Source of the DNA: an uncultured SAR86 cluster bacterium
GTDB taxonomy: Bacteria > Pseudomonadota > Gammaproteobacteria > Magnimaribacterales > D2472
DNA: 55,826 nt
Direction of reading: 5' to 3'
Assembly: GCA_902632555.1 (NCBI GenBank)
Contig: CACPCZ010000007.1
Coordinates: forward strand, 1-55,826
Shown: positions 47,748 through 54,856 of the stretch, piece by piece
How positions within the stretch are numbered: the first letter of the stretch is position 1
How the letters are laid out: each line of letters begins with the position of its first letter
Position numbers and translations under genes: made by a program
The notes under the pieces: model-generated
Databases searched by the model: none
What the model was told of the DNA's origin: nothing
Seen by the model: the letters and a program-made list of their open reading frames with translations, nothing else

Positions 47748-48779
47748 ATGACAAAAGAAATTATAGAAAACGATCCATATAAATCTGCCGGGGTTGACAT
47801 CGATGCTGGTAACGATCTTATAGATAAAATAAAAAGTGATGTTGCTGAAACTCAAAATGAAAATGTTATTGGAGATTTAGGTGGTTTTGCTGGAATGTAT
47901 GAACTTCATAAAAAATATGAGGAACCGATTCTCGTTGCGTGTACAGATGGAGTTGGAACGAAAGTTTCATTAGCTCAAAAGTATAAAAAAATTGAAGGAA
48001 TTGGACAGGATTTAGTTGCGATGTGTGTCAACGATTTAGTTGTGTGTGGAGCAAAACCATTATTTTTTCTTGATTATTATGCTTCTTCAAAATTAAACGT
48101 TGATGAGGCTTCATTGGTAATAAAAAGTATTGCAAACGCATGCAAAAGTTCAGATTGTGTCTTGTTGGGAGGAGAAACAGCTGAAATGCCAGGTCATTAT
48201 GTTGATGATAATTTTGATCTTGCTGGATTCTCTGTCGGATGTGTTGAAAAGAAAAAAGTTTTAAAAAAAGATGATGTTGTTGAAGATGATATTTTAATTG
48301 GTATTGAGTCTAGTGGACCTCATTCAAATGGATTCTCATTGATTAGAAGCATACTTTCAAAATCTAAAAAAACGGAAGAGGAAAAAGAAAAAATAGCTCT
48401 CAAAGCACTAAAACCAACCCTGTTATATCCAAAGCTAGTTGGATCAATAACCAAGCAATATAAAATTAAATCTATTTCTCATATCACTGGCGGGGGCTTA
48501 ACTGAGAATTTACCAAGATCAATACCTGAGAGCCTTAGCGTTGAAATTGATACACAAAGCTGGCAAATCACAAATGTATTTAATTGGCTTAAGGAAGAAG
48601 GAAATATAACTAATAGTGATATGTTTAGAATCTTCAATTGTGGAATTGGAATGGTTTTGATTGTTGATAAAAAAGATGAAAAAGATATTCGCTTTTCAAT
48701 CGAAAAATTTGGTTTCAAAAGCTATAAAATTGGAAAAGTTACTAAAAATACTGGGGTTCAAAAAGTAGTATTTTCTTAA
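47748..48779 (+). CDS. purM: Phosphoribosylformylglycinamidine cyclo-ligase (AIR synthetase)
   Basis: 343 residues. ATP-dependent closure of the imidazole ring in purine synthesis. YKSAGVDIDAGNDLI, ACTDGVGTK, GQDLVAMCVND, LLGGETAEMPG and SHITGGGLTENLPR are the standard signatures. Four bases before purN. Confidence 0.97.
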   Translation: MTKEIIENDPYKSAGVDIDAGNDLIDKIKSDVAETQNENVIGDLGGFAGMYELHKKYEEPILVACTDGVGTKVSLAQKYKKIEGIGQDLVAMCVNDLVVCGAKPLFFLDYYASSKLNVDEASLVIKSIANACKSSDCVLLGGETAEMPGHYVDDNFDLAGFSVGCVEKKKVLKKDDVVEDDILIGIESSGPHSNGFSLIRSILSKSKKTEEEKEKIALKALKPTLLYPKLVGSITKQYKIKSISHITGGGLTENLPRSIPESLSVEIDTQSWQITNVFNWLKEEGNITNSDMFRIFNCGIGMVLIVDKKDEKDIRFSIEKFGFKSYKIGKVTKNTGVQKVVFS

Positions 48780-48783
48780 AATA

Positions 48784-49428
48784 ATGAAAAAGATAGCTAT
48801 ACTAATTTCAGGAAGTGGTTCAAATCTTGAGGCTATAGCTAAAGCATGCTTTGAGCAAAGAATTGACGGTCAAATAAAATGCGTAATCTCAAATGTTCCC
48901 AGCGCATTTGGAATTCAAAGGGCAAAAAGTTTTGGCTTAAATGCAGTCATTGTTGATCATAGCTTATTCAAAACAAGAGATGAATTTGATAATGAAATTG
49001 ACCATGTTTTAAGCAAATATAAAATAGACATTGTAGTATTGGCAGGATTTATGAGAATTCTTGGTAAAAAAATCACAAAAAAATATTATGGGAAGATGAT
49101 CAATCTTCATCCATCCCTTCTGCCTTTATATCCAGGATTAGATACACATGCAAAAGTGTTACAAAATAGGGATAAGAATCATGGCATATCTATTCATTAT
49201 GTTTCTTCAGAACTGGATGCAGGTCCAATTATTGCTCAAGGATGTATTAGCGTTAATAAGAATGACACTAAAAATGATCTTGAAAAAAGAATCCATAGCA
49301 TTGAACATAAATTATTTCCAAAAATTATAAATGACATATGTAATGAAAAAATTTATCTGGAAGATAATGTAGTCAAATTTTCAATGGATAAGAGTATGCA
49401 AAAAATTTATGAGTATTATGAAGAGTAA
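48784..49428 (+). CDS. purN: Phosphoribosylglycinamide formyltransferase
   Basis: 214 residues. Transfers formyl from 10-formyl-THF to GAR. Phosphate loop SGSGSNLEAI near 9-18, LAGFMRIL, the active-site INLHPSLLPLYPG (catalytic N and H), and SELDAGPIIAQ (catalytic D) are all present. It overlaps the DUF3108 gene. Confidence 0.96.
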   Translation: MKKIAILISGSGSNLEAIAKACFEQRIDGQIKCVISNVPSAFGIQRAKSFGLNAVIVDHSLFKTRDEFDNEIDHVLSKYKIDIVVLAGFMRILGKKITKKYYGKMINLHPSLLPLYPGLDTHAKVLQNRDKNHGISIHYVSSELDAGPIIAQGCISVNKNDTKNDLEKRIHSIEHKLFPKIINDICNEKIYLEDNVVKFSMDKSMQKIYEYYEE

Positions 49429-50101
49429 TTTTTTAATCTTAATTTTTCTTGTCTCATTTAGTTTGACTGGCGATGATGTAACTGAATATAAGGCAAAATA
49501 TCAATTTGATTCTGATGAAATTTCAATAACAGGTATAAGGGAATTTAGAAAAACAAACGATGCTTATGAGCTGAAATTCAAAGCATCAAATTTCATTGTA
49601 AGCATGTTCTTTTCATCAGTTTTTGAAATTGAGGACACCGGAATAAAATCTCTTAAATATGATATTAATATTAAACCAAAATTTCTTAAAAGAGATCAAT
49701 CAATTGATTTTAACTATCAGAATCAGGAGGTAATTTCATCTGGAAAAAATACCTGGAAAAGTAAATTTAATAGTAACGAAGTAACTGTTGATCCTTTGAA
49801 TGCTCAAATAATGATTAGAAAAAATCTTAAACACAGTCTAAATAGCTTCTCTCTAAATCTCATAAATATGCAAAAAGGTAACATTGAAAAATATAATTAT
49901 GTTGTAACTGGCAAATCTGCATGTGAATTTAATGAAATAGATTATAACTGCATAATTTTAGAGAGAGTCAGGGATGGAAGTAATAGAAAGACAACATACT
50001 ATCTAGCCGAAGAGCTTGATTTTATGTTTCTTAAAATAACTGACGAAGGTGATGACTGGAAAAACACACTTGAACTAAAAGAAATATTAAGTTTTGGGTA
50101 A
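49418..50101 (+). CDS. DUF3108 exported protein
   Basis: 227 residues from the ATG at 49418; an in-frame ATG nine bases earlier is equally possible. Signal peptide about 1-17 ([18 protein letters not shown]), then a beta-rich domain with the DUF3108 pattern YKAKY near the start and [17 protein letters not shown] near the end. Periplasmic, function unknown. Its position behind purN is a common gammaproteobacterial arrangement. Its 3' end overlaps dcd by 15 bases. Confidence 0.82.
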   Translation: MKSNFLILIFLVSFSLTGDDVTEYKAKYQFDSDEISITGIREFRKTNDAYELKFKASNFIVSMFFSSVFEIEDTGIKSLKYDINIKPKFLKRDQSIDFNYQNQEVISSGKNTWKSKFNSNEVTVDPLNAQIMIRKNLKHSLNSFSLNLINMQKGNIEKYNYVVTGKSACEFNEIDYNCIILERVRDGSNRKTTYYLAEELDFMFLKITDEGDDWKNTLELKEILSFG

Positions 50102-50656
50102 AGTTACTCCTGTCTGTCCCTGATATTTTCCGCCTCTATCTTTGTAACTTGTTTGACATTCTTCATCAGATTCAAAAAATAACATTTGAGCAACCCCTTC
50201 ACCAGCATATATCTTTGCAGGTAAATTTGTAGTATTAGAAAATTCTAACGTAACATGACCTTCCCATTCTGGCTCTAGTGGCGTGACATTTACGATAATG
50301 CCACATCTTGCATATGTGGATTTCCCGAGGCAAACAGTTAATACATTTCTGGGAATTTTAAAATATTCAATAGTTCTAGCTAAGGCAAATGAATTTGGAG
50401 GAATAACACAAACATCAGAATTAATATCTACAAAACTTTTTTCATCAAATGATTTGGGATCGACTATTGCTGAGTGTATGTTTGTGAAAACTTTAAACTC
50501 ATTTGAGCATCTGACATCATAACCATAGCTAGAAACACCATAGGAAATAAGTTTATTTCCATCTTCATCTAAACGTATTTGATTCTCTGAAAAAGGTTGT
50601 ATCATTTCTTCTTCAGTAGACATATGTTTTATCCATTTATCTGACTTAATCGACAT
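50087..50656 (-). CDS. dcd: dCTP deaminase
   Basis: 189 residues. Converts dCTP to dUTP for thymidylate synthesis. [10 protein letters not shown] and [20 protein letters not shown] (catalytic glutamate), and the C-terminal [13 protein letters not shown], are diagnostic. It overlaps the recR end by 11 bases. Confidence 0.96.
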   Translation of the reverse strand: MSIKSDKWIKHMSTEEEMIQPFSENQIRLDEDGNKLISYGVSSYGYDVRCSNEFKVFTNIHSAIVDPKSFDEKSFVDINSDVCVIPPNSFALARTIEYFKIPRNVLTVCLGKSTYARCGIIVNVTPLEPEWEGHVTLEFSNTTNLPAKIYAGEGVAQMLFFESDEECQTSYKDRGGKYQGQTGVTLPKT

Positions 50657-51242
50657 TAATCTCTATCCTGCCCTCAATAGCTCTTGCAATTGTTGTTCCG
50701 TCTACGTACTCTAACTCGCCTCCAATTGGAATTCCATAAGATATGCGAGAAACTTTTGCTGTTTTTACATGGTCTGTAATATAAACTGCTGTAGCATCTC
50801 CTTCAACAGTGCTGCTTGTTGCGAGAATAATTTCATTTATTTCATCATTCTTGATTGTACTAAGTAAATCATTAATACCTAATTCTTCCGGACCAATTCC
50901 ATCAATTGGTGATAATCGACCTAAGAGAACAAAATATTTTCCCCTAAACCCACCTGTCGATTCAATTGCCAAAACATCAGATGGACTCTCAACTACACAT
51001 ATTTTTTTTATATCTCTTGATGAATCATTGCATATTTTGCAAAGATTATTTGAAGTCAGCATTCTACATGAAATACATCTTTGTATATTCTCAACTGCAT
51101 CTTTCATTGTACTTGCAAGAATGCTTGCTCCGTCTTTATTTCTATCAAGTAAATATAATGCCATTCTTTGAGCGGATTTTTTGCCAACACCAGGGAGTAT
51201 TGTTAAAGCATTTATTAATTCTGAAACTAAGTCTTTATTCAT
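50646..51242 (-). CDS. recR: Recombination mediator RecR
   Basis: 198 residues. Helix-hairpin-helix ([17 protein letters not shown], 16-32), zinc finger C56, C59, C68, C71, and TOPRIM domain (about 79-173). With RecF and RecO it loads RecA on gapped DNA. It starts at the base directly after the dnaX stop; the ybaB gene normally between them is missing here. Confidence 0.97.
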   Translation of the reverse strand: MNKDLVSELINALTILPGVGKKSAQRMALYLLDRNKDGASILASTMKDAVENIQRCISCRMLTSNNLCKICNDSSRDIKKICVVESPSDVLAIESTGGFRGKYFVLLGRLSPIDGIGPEELGINDLLSTIKNDEINEIILATSSTVEGDATAVYITDHVKTAKVSRISYGIPIGGELEYVDGTTIARAIEGRIEINVD

Positions 51243-52838
51243 TTAGCTTACCGGCTTGATGCTGTCTTTCTTTATTGAACCTTCAAACTTTTTAACAAAT
51301 TTTTGAATCGATTCATTATTTTTTATATCTAATTGAGCTGTATCTTGATTCTCTTTTTCAATCTTTGATTGTATCTCAATTGGAGAATCAATAACCGATC
51401 CCGTCTCATATTTTATTTTTATATTTTCACTGAGAATTGATTTAAGTGCATTAACGAATTCAATTTCTATGTTTTCAGGTACTTTTCCAACTGACTTATC
51501 TACATTCAATAATATTTCATTATTTTTATGTGAAATAAATGCCATATTTCCAAAGTAATTTCTTGCAAATGGACTAATCTCAATTGATTTAAATAAATTT
51601 ATCCAGTCTGAATTATTCCTTAATTCGCTGTTGCTTCGTTTTTCGTTAACATTGTCATTATCTGTATTACTAACAGTTTTTGTATCTTCAGAAATTTTTT
51701 TTTCAGTTTTTAAATTTTTTTTTTCAGTTAGATTCTTTTTTTCTTCAGAGACATCGCTAAGTTTATGAAGTGGATTGAAAGTAAGCATTCTTAATAAGCA
51801 TATTTCAAGAGCTTCTTTTGGATCTGGATGAACACTAAATTTTGCATAGGCATTCATTGCAATTTCATATAATAGTTGACAGAACTCTTGATCGATTTTT
51901 TTTGCTAAATTTTGTATATTTTCAGATTCAGAGTTGCCTAAGACTTGCTGAAGAGAGACTTTATGAAGAATGGAAATAATGTCTCTTAGTATTAAATCGT
52001 ATGCAGGAGATAGTTCTTCAATTTGAGAGAGCGTATCAAATGTTGTGCTACCATTCCCATCAATAAGACTCACTAACAAATCAAATATTAAAGAATCATC
52101 TATAGTTCCAAGCAACTCTTTAACATGTTCATTGTTTAACTGTCCATCGCCATAAGCAATTGCTTGATCTAACAGTGTCAAACCATCTCTCACTGATCCT
52201 TTTGCAGAATTTGCTATTAATGACAGACTGGTATCATCAAATTTAATTTTTTCTTTTTTTAAAATATTTTTAATATGATCTACTAAAAGATTCTCACTAA
52301 CTGTTTTTAAATTAAGCTGGAGACATCTTGATTGAACTGTTTTAGGAATTTTTTCAGGATTGGTCGTTGCAAAAATAAAAACTACATGAGGTGGAGGTTC
52401 TTCGAGTGTTTTCAGCAATGCATTGAAGCTTGCTGTCGAAAGCATATGTACCTCGTCTATTAAGTACACCTTATATCTTCCTTTTGCGGGCTTGTATTCA
52501 ACTGTTTCTATTAAGTCTCGCATTTTCTCAACTTGTGTATTTGAGGCTGCATCTATTTCTAAAAAATCTACACTTCTACCTATCCTTATTTCAGAACAAT
52601 TTGCACATTCATTGCAAGGATTTGAAGTTGGAGAATCTGTTTCAATGCAGTTTAAACACTTAGCTAAAATTCTCGCTAATGTTGTTTTTCCAATGCCTCG
52701 TGTTCCAGAGAAAATATATGCTTGATGAAGTCTTTTTTGATTTATGCCATTAGAAATAGCTTGAACTACTTGATCTTGTCCAATAACTTGATCGAAGTTT
52801 GTGGGTCTATATTTTCTTGCTAAAACTTCATAAGACAT
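51243..52838 (-). CDS. dnaX: DNA polymerase III subunits tau and (by frameshift) gamma
   Basis: 531 residues, shorter than the 643 of E. coli tau. AAA+ clamp loader with Walker A GTRGIGKT (45-52), zinc module C64, C75, C78, C81, Walker B LIDEVHML, and the SRC-like VQSRC (168-172). Domain III ends near 365. Then comes a lysine-rich, low-complexity linker and a short tau-specific C-terminal part (about 410-531). At codons 366-368 the mRNA carries A AAA AAG in frame, predicting a 371-residue gamma product. Followed directly by recR. Confidence 0.95.
   Translation of the reverse strand: MSYEVLARKYRPTNFDQVIGQDQVVQAISNGINQKRLHQAYIFSGTRGIGKTTLARILAKCLNCIETDSPTSNPCNECANCSEIRIGRSVDFLEIDAASNTQVEKMRDLIETVEYKPAKGRYKVYLIDEVHMLSTASFNALLKTLEEPPPHVVFIFATTNPEKIPKTVQSRCLQLNLKTVSENLLVDHIKNILKKEKIKFDDTSLSLIANSAKGSVRDGLTLLDQAIAYGDGQLNNEHVKELLGTIDDSLIFDLLVSLIDGNGSTTFDTLSQIEELSPAYDLILRDIISILHKVSLQQVLGNSESENIQNLAKKIDQEFCQLLYEIAMNAYAKFSVHPDPKEALEICLLRMLTFNPLHKLSDVSEEKKNLTEKKNLKTEKKISEDTKTVSNTDNDNVNEKRSNSELRNNSDWINLFKSIEISPFARNYFGNMAFISHKNNEILLNVDKSVGKVPENIEIEFVNALKSILSENIKIKYETGSVIDSPIEIQSKIEKENQDTAQLDIKNNESIQKFVKKFEGSIKKDSIKPVS
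51724..51741 (-). promoter_or_regulatory. Programmed -1 frameshift site in dnaX
   Basis: Slippery heptamer A AAA AAG at 51735-51741 in the frame used by E. coli dnaX. After a -1 slip the ribosome reads E, S, N and then TGA (51724-51726). A10 (51715-51724) and A9 (51695-51703) runs follow in the linker and could also allow polymerase slippage. I saw no strong upstream Shine-Dalgarno-like stimulator and no GC-rich downstream hairpin. Confidence 0.65.
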
Positions 52839-52847
52839 AGCAAAGAA

Positions 52848-53297
52848 TCATAACATGTCATTACCAAAAACTGATTCAATTTCTTGAAAACCAAACCCTC
52901 TATTTGCCAAGAAATTTTTCTGTTTCAGGGTTATTTTTATGTCATCTGATTTACCCTCTGGAAATTTTTTTTTAAAGGCTTTTAAGGCTGCTTGATTCCA
53001 ACCACCAATATCATTTAAAACTCCCTCAATTTCTTTATCTAACAGTCCTTTTGCAATCAATTCATAGGATATTTTTTTTGGTCCAAACCCCTTTCTCTTT
53101 CTAGCAGACACATAAGCCTCAGCAAATCTAATGTTATTCAACAAATTATTTTTTATAAGTTTTGAAACAACTTCGTCAACAATGTCGATATTTTTATATT
53201 TATTTTTTAATTTCTGAACTAGTTCATTTTTCGAGTGTTCTCGTCTGGATAGAATATCCAGTGCTTTATTATAAATTAATGATTTTTCTTCATTCAT
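52848..53297 (-). CDS. recX: Recombination regulator RecX
   Basis: 149 residues, all-helical with the three tandem three-helix repeats of RecX: ALDILSRREHSKNELVQKLKNK, then LLNNIRFAEAYVSARKRKGFGPKKISYEL, then a C-terminal repeat ending ANRGFGFQEIESVF. It modulates RecA filaments. recA is not adjacent, unlike in many bacteria. Its ATG shares one base with the stop of the upstream lipoprotein gene. Confidence 0.88.
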   Translation of the reverse strand: MNEEKSLIYNKALDILSRREHSKNELVQKLKNKYKNIDIVDEVVSKLIKNNLLNNIRFAEAYVSARKRKGFGPKKISYELIAKGLLDKEIEGVLNDIGGWNQAALKAFKKKFPEGKSDDIKITLKQKNFLANRGFGFQEIESVFGNDML

Positions 53298-53755
53298 TAA
53301 TCAAAAGGTACTACTCTTGATTTGCCATTCCTTTTTATAATTCTGACTTTTTGATCAACTCTGAAATTATATTTACCAACTTCTTGTATTATTGAAACCA
53401 TTCGTCCTCCGTTAGTTTCAATAAGAATCTCGATCCCTTCTTTCTTAGTTAAGTTTGACGCAATTTCAGCACCGACTGCTGAGCCAACTAAGCCACCTAT
53501 AACTGAGGCAATGTTTGATTCAGGTTCAGAATCAGTAGTACTTTTTCCAGCAGCTCCACCAATTAAAGCTCCAGCAGCAGCTCCAGTTTCTCTGTCACCT
53601 TCAATCACAACATCTGTCAAATCAACGATAGTTCCTATAACAACATACTGTTGTTTTTGAGCATCAGACTTTCTAACGACCTCAGGAGCAAGAGACATAT
53701 TTGAACAAGATATCAAAAACAAAGACATAGACAAAAATAAAATTTTACGTTTCAT
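53297..53755 (-). CDS. Glycine-zipper outer-membrane lipoprotein (SlyB/Pcp-like)
   Basis: 152 residues. Lipobox LISC (C17), then a glycine-zipper region GAAAGALIGGAAG and VIGGLVGSAVGAEIA (about 58-101) forming a membrane-inserting hairpin, then a beta-rich C-terminal domain (IEILIETNGGRMVSIIQE). This is the SlyB/Pcp type of envelope-stabilising lipoprotein. It overlaps the upstream exported protein gene by 11 bases. Confidence 0.85.
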   Translation of the reverse strand: MKRKILFLSMSLFLISCSNMSLAPEVVRKSDAQKQQYVVIGTIVDLTDVVIEGDRETGAAAGALIGGAAGKSTTDSEPESNIASVIGGLVGSAVGAEIASNLTKKEGIEILIETNGGRMVSIIQEVGKYNFRVDQKVRIIKRNGKSRVVPFD

Positions 53756-54149
53756 TAGTTTTCTCCATTAAAGCAAAGTCTGAAATAAGATCCTCTTTGA
53801 TAACAAAATATTTTCTATTCTTTTCGAATCCATCCAGAAGTTCAACTTCATAGATCTTCTCTTGGTGTTTAGATTTCATTATTTTTATCCTGTCACCTTT
53901 ATTTAGCCTTACTAAATTTCTTGAGTCAGTAATAGAAAAGTTATTCCAGTCGTTAAATCTACGAGCTTGATATGTGCTGAAAGCATCTGTTGAAAAAAAA
54001 TACAAAACTTTTGAATTATGAAGAGATAGCTTATTGCTTTTTTTTATTAGCTCCCATGTTTGACCCTGTTCGATGGCAGTAAGGTCATCAAGAGCACTTA
54101 AATTAAATGTAAAAAAAACAATACCTATAGTTTTAAAAATTTTATTCAT
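53745..54149 (-). CDS. Exported protein of unknown function
   Basis: 134 residues from the ATG at 54147-54149, chosen because it opens directly into a signal peptide (MNKIFKTIGIVFFTFNLSA). A longer frame to 54308 would overlap the hsp20 promoter and has no sensible N-terminus. I do not recognise the mature part. Visible features are TAIEQGQTWELIKKSNKLS, then RNLVRLNKGDRIKIMKS and YEVELLDG, a beta-rich, lysine-rich pattern that could be an SH3-like fold (inference). No cysteine in the mature part, no membrane segment. It is co-directional with, and overlaps, the glycine-zipper lipoprotein gene, so an envelope role is likely. Confidence 0.7.
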   Translation of the reverse strand: MNKIFKTIGIVFFTFNLSALDDLTAIEQGQTWELIKKSNKLSLHNSKVLYFFSTDAFSTYQARRFNDWNNFSITDSRNLVRLNKGDRIKIMKSKHQEKIYEVELLDGFEKNRKYFVIKEDLISDFALMEKTNET

Positions 54150-54218
54150 AATATTTAGACAAGTTATAAAGATTAAAGTTCTGATAAAAGCATATTTTAA
54201 ATACATCAAAAAATAAAG

Positions 54219-54246
54219 CTTGAATTTCATTAAAATATCCCTATGT
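54219..54246 (+). promoter_or_regulatory. Sigma-32-like heat-shock promoter of hsp20
   Basis: -35 CTTGAAT (54219-54225), 13-base spacer, -10 CCCTATGT (54239-54246), seven of eight to CCCCATNT with the N position free. Predicted start near 54253, giving a leader of about 85 bases. Confidence 0.7.
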
Positions 54247-54256
54247 ATATCTTGAT

Positions 54257-54278
54257 GGAAATGCCATAACGGATTTCC
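54257..54278 (+). promoter_or_regulatory. Upstream hairpin of the hsp20 leader
   Basis: GGAAAT (54257-54262) pairs with ATTTCC (54273-54278) and CC (54264-54265) with GG (54271-54272), leaving G54263 bulged and a five-base loop. It lies at the predicted 5' end of the transcript. Confidence 0.55.
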
Positions 54279-54315
54279 GCTTAACAAGTGTAGTCTTAAC
54301 AGATACACATTTATT

Positions 54316-54336
54316 TAGTCGCTTTAAGGAGGACTA
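54316..54336 (+). promoter_or_regulatory. ROSE-like RNA thermometer hairpin over the hsp20 Shine-Dalgarno
   Basis: UAGUC (54316-54320) pairs with GACUA (54332-54336) and CUU (54322-54324) with GAG (54329-54331), with G54321 bulged and a UAAG loop. The AAGGAGG Shine-Dalgarno (54326-54332) lies in the loop and 3' arm. Bases 54319-54323 read UCGCU, the U(U/C)GCU motif conserved in ROSE thermometers, including the unpaired G known to be needed for heat response. Confidence 0.65.
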
Positions 54337-54338
54337 TT

Positions 54339-54791
54339 ATGATACTTAATTTTACAGATCCATTTTTCACAACTCGTGTTTTGGGTTTTGAACCATTATT
54401 CGATAGGTTGCAGAGACTCTCAGAATCAAATGAGCGTTCATCAAGCTATCCTCCATATAATATTAGTAAAGATGGTAATTTATTTGCTATCGAGATTGCC
54501 GTGGCAGGTTTGTCAAAAGAAGATATTCAAATCGAGCTTGCTGATGGTGTTTTGTCGATCAGTTACGATGGCCCATCAACTGAAGTAATTAATGGAGAAA
54601 ATAAAGTTGTCTATCAAGGAATTGCTCAAAGAGCTTTTAAACAACAGTTCACTCTTTCAGAAGATGTTGTTGTTCAAGGTGCTGAGCTCATAAATGGTTT
54701 ACTTACAGTAAATCTTGAAAAAATAATTCCTGATGAGAAAAAACCAAGAATGATTGAGATTAAATCACCAAAAAGAATCTCAAATAAGTAA
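54339..54791 (+). CDS. ibpA: Small heat-shock protein, Hsp20/IbpA class
   Basis: 150 residues. Alpha-crystallin domain with YPPYNI, FAIEIAVAGLSKEDI, the IbpA-class segment QRAFKQQFTLSEDV, and NGLLTVNLE; C-terminal anchoring motif IEI near 141. It holds unfolding proteins during heat stress. A strong AAGGAGG precedes the ATG but can be masked by the leader hairpin. The promoter is sigma-32-like. Followed by a terminator. Confidence 0.95.
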   Translation: MILNFTDPFFTTRVLGFEPLFDRLQRLSESNERSSSYPPYNISKDGNLFAIEIAVAGLSKEDIQIELADGVLSISYDGPSTEVINGENKVVYQGIAQRAFKQQFTLSEDVVVQGAELINGLLTVNLEKIIPDEKKPRMIEIKSPKRISNK

Positions 54792-54806
54792 TCCACATAT
54801 TGTGAA

Positions 54807-54835
54807 ATGGGGTGCATAATGCACCCCATATGTTT
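54807..54835 (+). terminator. Terminator of hsp20
   Basis: Ten-base-pair stem ATGGGGTGCA / TGCACCCCAT (54807-54816 and 54820-54829) with a TAA loop, followed by ATGTTTT. Confidence 0.85.
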
Positions 54836-54856
54836 TATAGGATAAAATTGCAATTA

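Noticed and set aside
50809-51171. 120-codon frame opposite recR
   Set aside because: Shadow of recR; no start signal and no recognisable domain.
54150-54308. Longer N-terminus for the orphan exported protein
   Set aside because: It would cover the hsp20 promoter and leader and would bury the signal peptide in the middle of the protein.
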